Assembly (NCBI GenBank): GCA_937897625.1
Contig: CALCNZ010000315.1
Location: 1 to 8,570 of the forward strand
DNA length: 8,570 bases
Origin: an uncultured Flavobacteriales bacterium
Lineage (GTDB): Bacteria > Bacteroidota > Bacteroidia > Flavobacteriales_D > Sanyastnellaceae
Reading direction: 5' to 3'
Under the pieces are notes generated by a model that saw only the letters and a program-made list of their open reading frames with translations, searched no databases and was not told the DNA's origin. The translations under genes and the position numbers were made by a program. Of the stretch, positions 1 to 7,399 are shown one piece after another (position 1 is the stretch's first letter; each line of letters begins with the position of its first letter).

Positions 1-681
1 CACAGAAGTTCCATAGATGTCTCCATTAACGAAATCTAAAACCATTGGAACACCCGCGCTTGTGGTGAATTTAGGAAGTAACAAATCTGAATAAGCGTCA
101 ATTCCTGAAGCAGCGAATGTAATGTATCCACCTGTTCCTTGTCCCCAAACAGCCACGCTCGTTGGATCAATTCCGAATGGGTTACCACCTTCAGCAACAG
201 ACTTGCGGAAAAAACGAACAGCAGTGCGACAATCTTGAACACCGCGGTAAGCCGCGTTAATAAATGTGTTTACACGCTCCTCTTGAGTAGCAGCAATCGG
301 ATTCCAACCTAAACGGTAATCGCAAGATGCAACCACATAACCCAACTTCGCTAAACGAGTACAAATTTCAACAACGTTTGAATCAGTACGAGTTCCGCCA
401 GTTCCTTGGTTTTGCGGGAAAGGAAGGAAATTTCCAGTATGGAAATAAAGAATAACCGGACGGTTGGTTTCTGTATCGCCAGCTGGGGTATATACATCCA
501 TTTTCAAACCCTCTGGTACCGCTTCACCCAATTGTGAATAGTACAATACAGTAGCGTTAACGCCATAGGTAACGTCTGTTTGAACGTTAACCGAAGTGAA
601 CTGCTCTGTCATGTAACGCTGAGCAGAAGCCCCAGTTACACTCAACAATGCAATCGCAATCAATGAGTAGATTTTTTTCAT
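1..681 (-). CDS. Secreted carboxylesterase-like alpha/beta-hydrolase lacking the nucleophile serine (3' part outside window)
   Basis: The first 227 codons are visible; the C-terminal part lies beyond the left edge. The ATG at 681-679 opens a clear signal peptide, MKKIYSLIAIALLSVTGASA, with likely cleavage before Q21, so the protein is exported. The rest follows the esterase/lipase branch of the alpha/beta-hydrolase fold: strand PVILYF (75-80), then H81-T-G-N-F, where these enzymes carry HGGxF for the oxyanion hole; the DYRLG motif (121-125); a helix AYRGVQDCRTAVRFFR (144-159); and IDPTSVAVWG leading into the nucleophile elbow. The elbow reads G180-Q-G182-T-G-G instead of GxSxGG, so the usual serine is glycine. 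Any catalytic Asp/Glu and His would be outside the window. It starts 11 bases after the TonB receptor stop and is probably cotranscribed with it. Fold assignment is firm; esterase activity is doubtful, and a binding role or another nucleophile is possible. Substrate unknown. Confidence 0.8.
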   Translation of the reverse strand, partial: MKKIYSLIAIALLSVTGASAQRYMTEQFTSVNVQTDVTYGVNATVLYYSQLGEAVPEGLKMDVYTPAGDTETNRPVILYFHTGNFLPFPQNQGTGGTRTDSNVVEICTRLAKLGYVVASCDYRLGWNPIAATQEERVNTFINAAYRGVQDCRTAVRFFRKSVAEGGNPFGIDPTSVAVWGQGTGGYITFAASGIDAYSDLLLPKFTTSAGVPMVLDFVNGDIYGTSV

Positions 682-692
682 AGTTTATTTAT

Positions 693-3503
693 TTATTTTT
701 TTTGATGATTAAACGAATATTGTAGGCTAAGATAAGCCATTCTTCCTATTGAGGGCCCGCCGTACACTTGAACTTGACGGTTATTTAACACGTTGGAAGC
801 TCCAAGTTTTATAAACACATTTGATGAAGTTAAGCTATAGTTGACTTGAACATCTACCATGTCGTAGGAATTAATATATCCTGTGAACTGCGGTGAGCCT
901 TCAAACAAATAACCTTGAATCCACTTGTAATTTACACTATATCCCCAACAGTTTCCTGAACCCGATTCAAACAACTTATTGCCTGTAACGCTAACGTTGT
1001 ACTTGTGCTTCGGGGTATTGAACGCTGGAATGATTGGGTCATTCGCATCGCTTCTAACAATGCTATTGTAAGAATAATTAGCTCCGAAACTGTGCTTCTC
1101 GTGGAAGTAATAATTCATTCCTACATTCAAACCATTCGTAATTACTGTGTTCTTTGAATTAGCTGAATAACGATAAACTTGAAGCTTATCTGGTAAATTA
1201 GTGGTTGGATCAAAGGTTGCGTCTAATCCAATGTTATAGCCAATGAAATGCTTATAGGCACTGTAATAGGCACCCAAATCTATGTATACCTTCTGATCGA
1301 AAAAGGAAGCCCTATAACCCATTTCCATTGTTTTCACTTGCTCAGGGCGAATCGGGTCTATGTTAAAATAAACTAGCGTATCGGTATTCAACGTGTTTCG
1401 ATAATTGTTGAAACTGTTCAGTGTGATAAGAGAATTAACCCCGTTTAAATTTCCACTTAAAATAGCTGGACCAACATTCAAACTTAAGTATTGATCGGTT
1501 AAGGTTGGGTTTCTTAAAGCCGAGGAGAACGAAGCCCTCAGGTAGTGATTTTTCTTGGGTTGAAAAACCACTGATGCCGCTGGACTCAACAAGGCGTCGA
1601 AATTTACATTTTTATCTAAGCGAACCGTTCCGCTTAGTATTAATCTATTTTCCATGAATTTTCTTGACGCACCGAAATACAAGCCTCCTTCGTAATTATA
1701 GATTTTCTTTGTATCGTCGTTGAAGATTGTTCCTGCCGAATTCGGACGATACAATCGTGCATTCCCCCCTACTCTATAATCTACGTAACCCGCGCCTCTC
1801 CATTGATATTCACCTTGCGTATGAAACAACGATGAGCGGTCATAAAAACGAGTACCTCCATCGATATCATTGTTGTTCGAAGTGGTAATGCGATTGAAGT
1901 TCGAATTGAACAATGCAGATCCTGGCTTGAAAAAGCCGTATTGTCCGCCCATTGGAATTCCTGCTGTTCCGTTGTTTGTCCAATTCTCTACTAACTGGTG
2001 ATAGTAGGCTAAACTATCTGCATGCTGCGCCGACCACGTTGCATATTGCGCATCGGTTGGGACAATAAAAAAATTAGGCTCAGCAGGCCAATTCGGATTT
2101 TGAACGTACTGCGGATAACCCATATCAATTACCCTACTTCGAATCGAATCTTGCCAATATTTTACATATGCATTCGCCCAATTTTCATCTGAGCGAGCAG
2201 CATCTTGCAATTTCAAAGCTGTAAAATAAGGATCAAAGCTCTTTCCTGCATTCTCGCCCGTTCCATAAAAACGAATAAAATACTTATCTTTTTTCTTTAA
2301 TTCAACTCTCCCTTGATAAAACAAAATGTCACGAAGACTGAATCGATTGTCTCCTTGATAAACTGTGGTTCCTTGTCCCACGTTTCCGGCAACAATTAAT
2401 TCGGGAGAATTCTCTTCCAATTCTGGCTTCAAACGTAAATGAACCGAGGCATTAGCCTTTAAGTTTTTTGTGTTGTAGTTTACTAAATCAGATTCCCGAT
2501 AGCCTGTCCTGAAGAAAGTACCTAGTCCTGGCTTTCCATTTGGATCTTCAGAATAATTATTCGCTGCGAAATACTCATCTCCGTAGGTGTTCACAGCATC
2601 AAATCTTCCTGGATTATTAGCTGAATATCCGCCATTGTATATGGGCGATTGATTATCTGCGGACCAATCTAAAGCTTTAAAAGCAAACACATTGAACTTG
2701 TACGCCAAGAACTTGTAACCCTCTTTATTCGCAAAAGCATGGGCAAATCGCACGGCTGGTTCTACTAAATTTCGCTCACCTACTCGAAGTTGAGCCGTTA
2801 ATCCCGTGTACAAAAAAGGATCCTTTGTTTCCATTTTAATAACACCATTGAATGCACCCGGTCCATAAAAGGCACTACTCGCACCTTGAACAATTTCAAC
2901 CGCAAAAACATCCAAATCAGGTGCACCTAAAAAATTACCCAAAGAAAAATTCAATCCGGGCGATTGATTGTCTACTCCATCAATTAACTGTAAACTTCGA
3001 ACGGGCGAGGTAGAATTGAATCCTCGTGTATTGATTACTCGAAATCCTAAGCTTGCCGTAGTCAAATCAACTCCTTTCAATGCGCCCAATCCTTCATAAA
3101 AATTACCTGAAGCTGAATTTTTTATCGCAGTTAAATCCATGCGCTCGACAGTTAGTGGATTTTGCTTTTGCTTCTCTGTAATGCGTGTGTCTTTAATAAC
3201 TACGGTTGGGCCAAAATCGCCTTGTCTCATTTCCACCAAAAGAAACTCCGCATTACTTACCACAATTTCCTGGTCACTAAATCCCACATACTTAACCACC
3301 AAAGTCACTGGAAGCCCGGATACATTGATTGAAAATTCACCATCGTAATCGGTAGCTGCACCGTTATTTGTACCCTTTTGAAAAACAACAGCTCCCGTAA
3401 GCGTGGCTCTATTTTGCTCCTCAATAACCTTTCCCCGTAGGGTTTGCGCATAGGTTCCAACGCAGGTTAATATTGTAAAAAGAAAGAATAGGAAGGTTCT
3501 CAT
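693..3503 (-). CDS. TonB-dependent outer-membrane receptor with N-terminal carboxypeptidase-regulatory-like domain
   Basis: This 936-residue protein should be a gated outer-membrane channel that takes up a ligand using TonB/ExbBD energy. The chosen ATG (3503-3501) directly begins a signal peptide, MRTFLFFLFTILTCVGTYA, with Q20 next. The frame stays open upstream to an ATG at 3524 and a TTG at 3530, but those starts put extra residues ahead of the signal peptide. Residues about 21-95 form the small beta-sandwich of the CarboxypepD_reg type (LRGKVIEE, GAATDYDGEFSI, VKYVGFSDQEI). The plug domain follows at about 110-230 (INTRGFNS, LQLIDGVDNQ, VEIVQGASSAFYGPGAFNGV). The remainder is a 22-strand-type barrel of alternating aromatic strands ending in YLSLQYSF plus HQKK. 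Cys14 lacks a proper lipobox, so a lipoprotein is unlikely. No SusD-like partner gene is visible, so a SusC-type glycan system is not supported. The ligand is unknown. Confidence 0.9.
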   Translation of the reverse strand: MRTFLFFLFTILTCVGTYAQTLRGKVIEEQNRATLTGAVVFQKGTNNGAATDYDGEFSINVSGLPVTLVVKYVGFSDQEIVVSNAEFLLVEMRQGDFGPTVVIKDTRITEKQKQNPLTVERMDLTAIKNSASGNFYEGLGALKGVDLTTASLGFRVINTRGFNSTSPVRSLQLIDGVDNQSPGLNFSLGNFLGAPDLDVFAVEIVQGASSAFYGPGAFNGVIKMETKDPFLYTGLTAQLRVGERNLVEPAVRFAHAFANKEGYKFLAYKFNVFAFKALDWSADNQSPIYNGGYSANNPGRFDAVNTYGDEYFAANNYSEDPNGKPGLGTFFRTGYRESDLVNYNTKNLKANASVHLRLKPELEENSPELIVAGNVGQGTTVYQGDNRFSLRDILFYQGRVELKKKDKYFIRFYGTGENAGKSFDPYFTALKLQDAARSDENWANAYVKYWQDSIRSRVIDMGYPQYVQNPNWPAEPNFFIVPTDAQYATWSAQHADSLAYYHQLVENWTNNGTAGIPMGGQYGFFKPGSALFNSNFNRITTSNNNDIDGGTRFYDRSSLFHTQGEYQWRGAGYVDYRVGGNARLYRPNSAGTIFNDDTKKIYNYEGGLYFGASRKFMENRLILSGTVRLDKNVNFDALLSPAASVVFQPKKNHYLRASFSSALRNPTLTDQYLSLNVGPAILSGNLNGVNSLITLNSFNNYRNTLNTDTLVYFNIDPIRPEQVKTMEMGYRASFFDQKVYIDLGAYYSAYKHFIGYNIGLDATFDPTTNLPDKLQVYRYSANSKNTVITNGLNVGMNYYFHEKHSFGANYSYNSIVRSDANDPIIPAFNTPKHKYNVSVTGNKLFESGSGNCWGYSVNYKWIQGYLFEGSPQFTGYINSYDMVDVQVNYSLTSSNVFIKLGASNVLNNRQVQVYGGPSIGRMAYLSLQYSFNHQKK

Positions 3504-3510
3504 TCGAATA

Positions 3511-3541
3511 CAATTTACAACCATTTCCAAAAGGAAGCAAA
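3511..3541 (-). promoter_or_regulatory. Possible promoter of the TonB receptor operon
   Basis: On the minus strand TTTG (3541-3538) is followed after 20 bases by TAAATTG (3517-3511). This resembles the Bacteroidota -33 TTTG / -7 TAnnTTTG promoter but is one T short in the -7 box. Transcription would begin around 3505, making the ATG at 3503 almost leaderless, and it would exclude the upstream starts at 3524 and 3530. Some promoter must lie in this short gap, because a terminator sits just upstream, but this particular match is weak. Confidence 0.22.
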
Positions 3542-3575
3542 ATTCAAAAAAGAACTTATTAATAATTGAATGAAG

Positions 3576-3605
3576 AAAAAAAAGGGCCTACATGAGGCCC
3601 TTTTT
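3576..3605 (-). terminator. Rho-independent terminator of the nrdBA operon
   Basis: GGGCCT (3584-3589) pairs with AGGCCC (3595-3600) around the loop ACATG. The flanking A-run (3576-3583) and T-run (3601-3605) extend the stem to 11 pairs. Read on the minus strand, the hairpin is followed by eight T residues and starts 22 bases beyond the nrdA stop codon, so it is well placed to end the nrdBA transcript. The structure is nearly symmetrical and could act in both directions, but no rightward gene ends here. Confidence 0.9.
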
Positions 3606-3627
3606 CATTTAATATCTCGAATGAATA

Positions 3628-6039
3628 TTATCCGCTACAAGACTCACAAGAATCTGGATTGTCTATTGAGCAAGCAATTGCGTCAACGTTTTTCTGTGAA
3701 AGCGTATCTGGAGTAATGTTCATATTTACTGAAACTGGAGCACTTTCTATCACTACTTCTGTTTTAGGCTGAGACAATTGTGACTTGTCCACTGTGAACT
3801 TAATCGCATCTGTGGCAGCTTTCGTTCTTAGGTAGTACATACCCGTCTTTAATCCTTTCTCCCAAGCATAGAAGTGCATAGAAGTTAACTTTCCGAAATT
3901 CGCATTTTCCATGAAGATGTTCAAGGACTGACTTTGACAGATATAAGCTCCGCGATCTGCAGCCATATCAATAACTACACGTTGCGAAATCTCCCAAGCG
4001 GTTTTGTACAATGCCTTCAAGTTATCTGGAATCTCGTCTATGTTCTGAACAGAGCCACTTGTTGACATTAACTTATTTTTCAAGTTGTCGTTCCAAAGAC
4101 CAAGATTCACCAAGTCTTTCAGAAGATGCTTGTTCACCACAATAAACTCACCCGCCAAAGTTCTTCTCGAATAAATGTTTGTCGTATAAGGTTCGAAACA
4201 TTCGTTATTTCCTAAAATCTGTGCGGTAGAAGCGGTAGGCATTGGTGCTAATAACAAGCTGTTGCGCATACCGTACTTAGAGATTTCCTCTTTCAATACA
4301 CTCCACTCCCAACGGTCTGTTGGCGTAACATTCCACATATCGAATTGAAGAATTCCTTTCGAAGCTGGAGAACCAGGGAAGGTTTCATAAGCACCATCTC
4401 TACGAGCTAAATCTTTCGAGGCCGTGCAAGATGCGTAATAGATGGTTTCGAAAACTTCGCGATTCAATTTCTTCGCTTCTTCAGAATCGAATGGGAAACG
4501 CATCAAGATGAACGCATCTGCCAATCCTTGAACACCAATACCAATCGGACGGTGACGCATGTTTGAGTTGCGTGTTTCAGGAACCGGATAATAGTTTCCG
4601 TCAATAATCTTGTTCAAGTTAACTGTCAATTGATAGGTCACTTCGAACAATTTATCGTGATCAAAAGCACCATCTTTCACAAACTTCGGAAGCGCGATAG
4701 ACCCTAAATTACAAACCGCAATTTCATCGGGAGCAGTGTACTCAATAATCTCGGTACACAAGTTTGAACTCTTAATGGTTCCCAAGTTTTGCTGATTGCT
4801 CTTACGATTTGCAGCATCCTTGTACAACATGTAAGGGTTACCTGTCTCAATTTGCGATTCGATAATCTTGTACCACAAGTCTTGCGCTTTGATTGTCTCT
4901 CTTCCCTTTCCTTCTGACTCGTACTTCGTGTACAATTTTTCAAACTCTTCACCCCAACAATCTGAAAGACCCGGACACTCGTTCGGACACATCAAGGTCC
5001 AAGTGCCATTGTCTTTTACGCGTTGCATGAACAAATCTGGAATCCACAAAGCATAGAACAAGTCACGTGCGCGAACTTCTTCTTTACCGTGGTTCTTTCT
5101 TAAGTCCAAGAAGTCATATACATCTGCATGCCAAGGCTCAAGGTAAATAGCGAAAGAACCTTTGCGTTTTCCACCTCCTTGGTCCACATATCTCGCTGTA
5201 TCGTTGAACACACGTAGCATCGGAACAATACCATTGCTCGTTCCATTTGTACCACGTATGTACGAACCTTTTGCGCGTACATTGTGAATGCTAAGACCAA
5301 TACCACCTGCACTTTGAGAAATTAAAGCTGTTTGCTTCAACGTATCATAAATTCCAGGGATACTGTCGTCTTTCATTTGAATAAGGAAGCAAGAACTCAT
5401 TTGAGGCTTTGGCGTCCCTGCGTTGAAAAGCGTTGGTGTTGCGTGAGTAAACCAACCTTCGCTAATCATGTTGTAGGTCTTCACAATTTCATCGATATCT
5501 GTTTTGTGAATTCCAACAGCAACACGCATGAACAAATGCTGAGGGCGCTCAACCACAGTTCCGTGCATCTTCAACAAATACGACTTTTCTAATGTTTTGA
5601 AACCGAAATAATCGAATTGAAAATCACGATCGTAGATTATGGTACTGTCCAACAAAGGCGCGTTCTCCATAATTACGTTGTGCACGTCTTCAGCAATTAA
5701 GCCAGCACCTTTTCCAGTTTTCGGATCAACATAATTGTACAAATCGGAAATAGTCTGGGAAAAAGATTTCTTGGTGTTCTTGTGTAAGTTTCCAATTGCA
5801 ATGCGAGACGCAAGAAGAGCATAATCTGGATGGGTCGTTGTATTCGTAGCCGCAATTTCAGCCGCTAGCGTATCTAACTGACTTGTTGTTACTCCATCGA
5901 ACACCCCTTCAATTACCTTCATGGCAATTTTCAAAGGATCAACAATTGGGTTTAACCCATAACATAATTTCGAAATTCGAGCGGTAATCTTATCGAATTT
6001 AACCGTCTCTTTTCTGCCGTCTCTTTTTACTACAAACAT
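3628..6039 (-). CDS. nrdA: Class Ia ribonucleoside-diphosphate reductase, alpha (large) subunit
   Basis: The 803-residue catalytic subunit reduces ribonucleoside diphosphates to deoxyribonucleotides in the cytoplasm, using the radical generated by NrdB. Residues about 1-91 form an ATP-cone (VVKRDGRKETVKFDKI), the allosteric site that senses ATP/dATP, so dATP feedback inhibition is expected. The ten-stranded barrel carries the redox cysteines C217 (SSCFLIQM) and C443 (AVCNLGSIAL), the thiyl-radical cysteine C428 with N426 and E430 (SNLCTE), the PTASTAQILGNNECFEPYT substrate-phosphate and specificity region (601-619), and the radical-transfer tyrosines Y735-Y736 (KTGMYYLRT). The flexible tail ends in C798-E-S-C801, the pair that re-reduces the active site through thioredoxin or glutaredoxin. 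All key residues are present and length is normal for the family. It follows nrdB by 33 bases, so the two are cotranscribed. The ATG at 6039 starts directly at the ATP-cone. Confidence 0.97.
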   Translation of the reverse strand: MFVVKRDGRKETVKFDKITARISKLCYGLNPIVDPLKIAMKVIEGVFDGVTTSQLDTLAAEIAATNTTTHPDYALLASRIAIGNLHKNTKKSFSQTISDLYNYVDPKTGKGAGLIAEDVHNVIMENAPLLDSTIIYDRDFQFDYFGFKTLEKSYLLKMHGTVVERPQHLFMRVAVGIHKTDIDEIVKTYNMISEGWFTHATPTLFNAGTPKPQMSSCFLIQMKDDSIPGIYDTLKQTALISQSAGGIGLSIHNVRAKGSYIRGTNGTSNGIVPMLRVFNDTARYVDQGGGKRKGSFAIYLEPWHADVYDFLDLRKNHGKEEVRARDLFYALWIPDLFMQRVKDNGTWTLMCPNECPGLSDCWGEEFEKLYTKYESEGKGRETIKAQDLWYKIIESQIETGNPYMLYKDAANRKSNQQNLGTIKSSNLCTEIIEYTAPDEIAVCNLGSIALPKFVKDGAFDHDKLFEVTYQLTVNLNKIIDGNYYPVPETRNSNMRHRPIGIGVQGLADAFILMRFPFDSEEAKKLNREVFETIYYASCTASKDLARRDGAYETFPGSPASKGILQFDMWNVTPTDRWEWSVLKEEISKYGMRNSLLLAPMPTASTAQILGNNECFEPYTTNIYSRRTLAGEFIVVNKHLLKDLVNLGLWNDNLKNKLMSTSGSVQNIDEIPDNLKALYKTAWEISQRVVIDMAADRGAYICQSQSLNIFMENANFGKLTSMHFYAWEKGLKTGMYYLRTKAATDAIKFTVDKSQLSQPKTEVVIESAPVSVNMNITPDTLSQKNVDAIACSIDNPDSCESCSG

Positions 6040-6072
6040 GTGCTTACTATATTTCGTTAATGCTTAATTTTC

Positions 6073-7052
6073 TTAAAAATCATCTGAGAAAGAAATTGTT
6101 CTTGAATCTTCCGACGGTCCGTCTTTAACACCAGCCTTTTGGTATTCAGCCACGCGTTTTTCAAAGAAGTTCGTTTTCCCTTCCACACTAATTAAATCCA
6201 TAAAATCAAATGGATTCGTGCTGTTATAAATCTTTTCGTTGCCCAATTCGTTCAACAAACGATCGGCTACGAATTCGATGTACTGACTCATTAAATCGCT
6301 GTTCATTCCAATTAGTCGAACAGGAAGGGCATCTGTAATGAACTCTCTTTCGATAGCAACAGCTTGTTCAATAATTTCACGAACACGCTCTTTCGGAAGT
6401 TTATTCTGAATGTGTTGGTTGTACAACAAACAAGCGAAATCGCAGTGCATGCCTTCGTCACGACTAATCAATTCATTGCTGAATGTTAATCCCGGCATAA
6501 GTCCACGCTTTTTCAACCAAAAGATGCTACAAAAACTTCCTGAAAAGAAAATCCCTTCAACAGCCGCAAAGGCAACCAAACGCTCAGTAAATGTTCCACC
6601 TTTAATCCAACGCAACGCCCACTCTGCCTTCTTCTTCACACAATCCAACGTGTCAATTGCTTTGAACAAATAATTTTTGTCCGCAGTATCCTTGATGGAA
6701 GTATCAATCAACAATGAATAAGTTTCACTGTGAATGTTTTCCATCATGATTTGAAACCCGTAGAAAAACTTTGCTTCGGTATATTGAACTTCACGAACAA
6801 AGTTCTCTGCTAAATTCTCGTTAACAATTCCGTCGCTTGCTGCGAAGAAAGCCAAAACGTGTTTAATGAAATGACGTTCGTCGTTGTTCAACTTGGTATT
6901 CCAATCAACCAAATCAACACTCAAATCAATTTCCTCAGCGGTCCAAAACTCGCCTCAGAGGTTTTGTACATCTGCCAAATGTCCTGATGAACAATAGGAA
7001 AAAGTACGAATCTATCTGGATTCTCCGTCAAAAGTGGTTCTTCGTGCTGCAT
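6073..7052 (-). CDS. nrdB: Class Ia ribonucleotide reductase, beta (small) subunit, with an apparent one-base frameshift near codon 37
   Basis: NrdB houses the diferric-tyrosyl radical cofactor that starts the NrdA reaction. The ATG at 7052 gives MQHEEPLLTENPDRF, a normal start for Bacteroidota NrdB. The frame runs to EASF (residue 36), then reads GPLRKLI and stops at 6923-6921. The shifted frame continues WTAEEIDLSVDLVDW and onward to the stop at 6073. Adding one T to the TTTT run (plus strand AAAA, 6945-6948) restores a 326-residue protein. In that reconstruction all cofactor residues are present: D74, E105, H108, E166, E200, H203 and radical tyrosine Y112 (MENIHSETY). The C-terminus ISFSDDF is the usual tail that docks onto NrdA. 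A start at the TTG at 6924 would drop conserved N-terminal sequence and is not credible. An intact nrdA next door and the homopolymer position suggest a sequencing or assembly error more than a true pseudogene. Confidence 0.92.
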
Positions 7053-7133
7053 CAGTTTGTTTGTTTTCAATTGTTTCGGTTCTCCGTAATTTATTCGTTC
7101 AATCAAAGAATTGAAGGAAGAAATTCAGGACTT

Positions 7134-7165
7134 CAAAGATTCGTTATTGATTGTGAAATTGCAAC
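7134..7165 (-). promoter_or_regulatory. Possible nrdBA promoter
   Basis: On the minus strand GTTG (7165-7162) is followed after 20 bases by AATCTTTG (7141-7134). These differ by one base each from the Bacteroidota consensus -33 TTTG and -7 TAnnTTTG. Transcription would start near 7127, leaving a 5' leader of roughly 75 bases before the nrdB ATG. This is the best match I found on this strand upstream of nrdB, but the resemblance is modest. Confidence 0.28.
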
Positions 7166-7268
7166 TTAAAACAGTTAACAAGAGAGCCTAGTTTTTAACA
7201 ATTAAATTCTCATTTCTCTAGAACCCACGTCCTTGTAAGGATGAGCAAATTTTTATTTTTTTTCTTAG

Positions 7269-7286
7269 GGAAATGACAGAATTTCC
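7269..7286. repeat. Inverted repeat GGAAAT-N6-ATTTCC
   Basis: Perfect 6-base arms (7269-7274 and 7281-7286) flank the spacer GACAGA, roughly mid-way between the two divergent promoters. It could be a regulator-binding dyad or a weak hairpin. Six-base arms in AT-rich DNA also arise by chance, and no known operator matches. Confidence 0.3.
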
Positions 7287-7347
7287 GATATATTTTATGG
7301 CATCACTTTTAAACACAAAAATTGAACGAACGACTTCTTTTTTATAC

Positions 7348-7378
7348 TATGACAAAAGACAAGAAGGCGTTACATTTG
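7348..7378 (+). promoter_or_regulatory. Probable secA promoter
   Basis: TATG (7348-7351), a 19-base spacer and TACATTTG (7371-7378) match the Bacteroidota promoter layout of -33 TTTG, about 19 bases, -7 TAnnTTTG. The -7 box is exact and the -33 box has one mismatch. The inferred transcription start, about 7382-7385, leaves a short leader of some 15-18 bases before the secA ATG at 7400. A 14-base palindrome lies over the -7 box. Confidence 0.55.
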
Positions 7379-7382
7379 TAAC
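7369..7382. repeat. Palindrome GTTACA-TT-TGTAAC over the secA -7 box
   Basis: The 6-base arms 7369-7374 and 7377-7382 are perfectly complementary, with a 2-base centre. The palindrome covers the whole TACATTTG box, a position where a bound dimeric repressor would block transcription. The symmetry is seen directly; an operator function is inference only. Confidence 0.4.
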
Positions 7383-7399
7383 CATTAATTGAAGAACCC

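Larger units (their letters stand above)
7053..7399. other. Divergent intergenic region between nrdB and secA
   Basis: This 347-base AT-rich stretch separates two divergently transcribed operons and must contain promoters for both. It holds a candidate nrdB promoter, a better secA promoter, two short inverted repeats, a T-rich tract (7249-7266) and a 31-codon ORF (7297-7392) just before secA. No convincing larger gene, complete tRNA or known riboswitch is recognisable. I saw no NrdR-type box (paired ACAcwATATwt-like sites). Confidence 0.7.

Noticed and set aside
693..3503. SusC-type glycan utilisation locus
   Set aside because: The receptor has a carboxypeptidase-regulatory-like domain, but no SusD-like lipoprotein or glycoside hydrolase is adjacent, so a polysaccharide utilisation locus is not supported.
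5332..5592. 86-codon plus-strand ORF inside nrdA
   Set aside because: It is antisense to the intact, conserved NrdA reading frame, with no recognisable domain or promoter.
6073..6924. Reading nrdB as a 283-residue protein starting at the TTG at 6924
   Set aside because: The conserved N-terminal NrdB sequence is present just upstream in another frame, and one added base joins the two parts perfectly, so the short form is an artefact of the frameshift.
6921..7106. Separate small protein upstream of nrdB
   Set aside because: Its residues from the ATG at 7052 are plainly the NrdB N-terminus (LLTENPDRFVLFPIVHQDIW), so it is not an independent gene. The part before the ATG relies on a TTG start.
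7215..7250. tRNA-like anticodon arm: CGTCC-TTGTAA-GGATG followed by AG, resembling part of a threonine tRNA
   Set aside because: The loop has six bases rather than seven, and there are no D-arm, T-arm or acceptor-stem sequences around it. A remnant of an attachment site is conceivable, but nothing else in the window suggests an integrated element.
7228..7266. Possible rightward terminator (short hairpin followed by a T-rich tract)
   Set aside because: The stem is about five pairs including a G-T pair, the T-tract begins several bases downstream, and no rightward transcript is known to end there.
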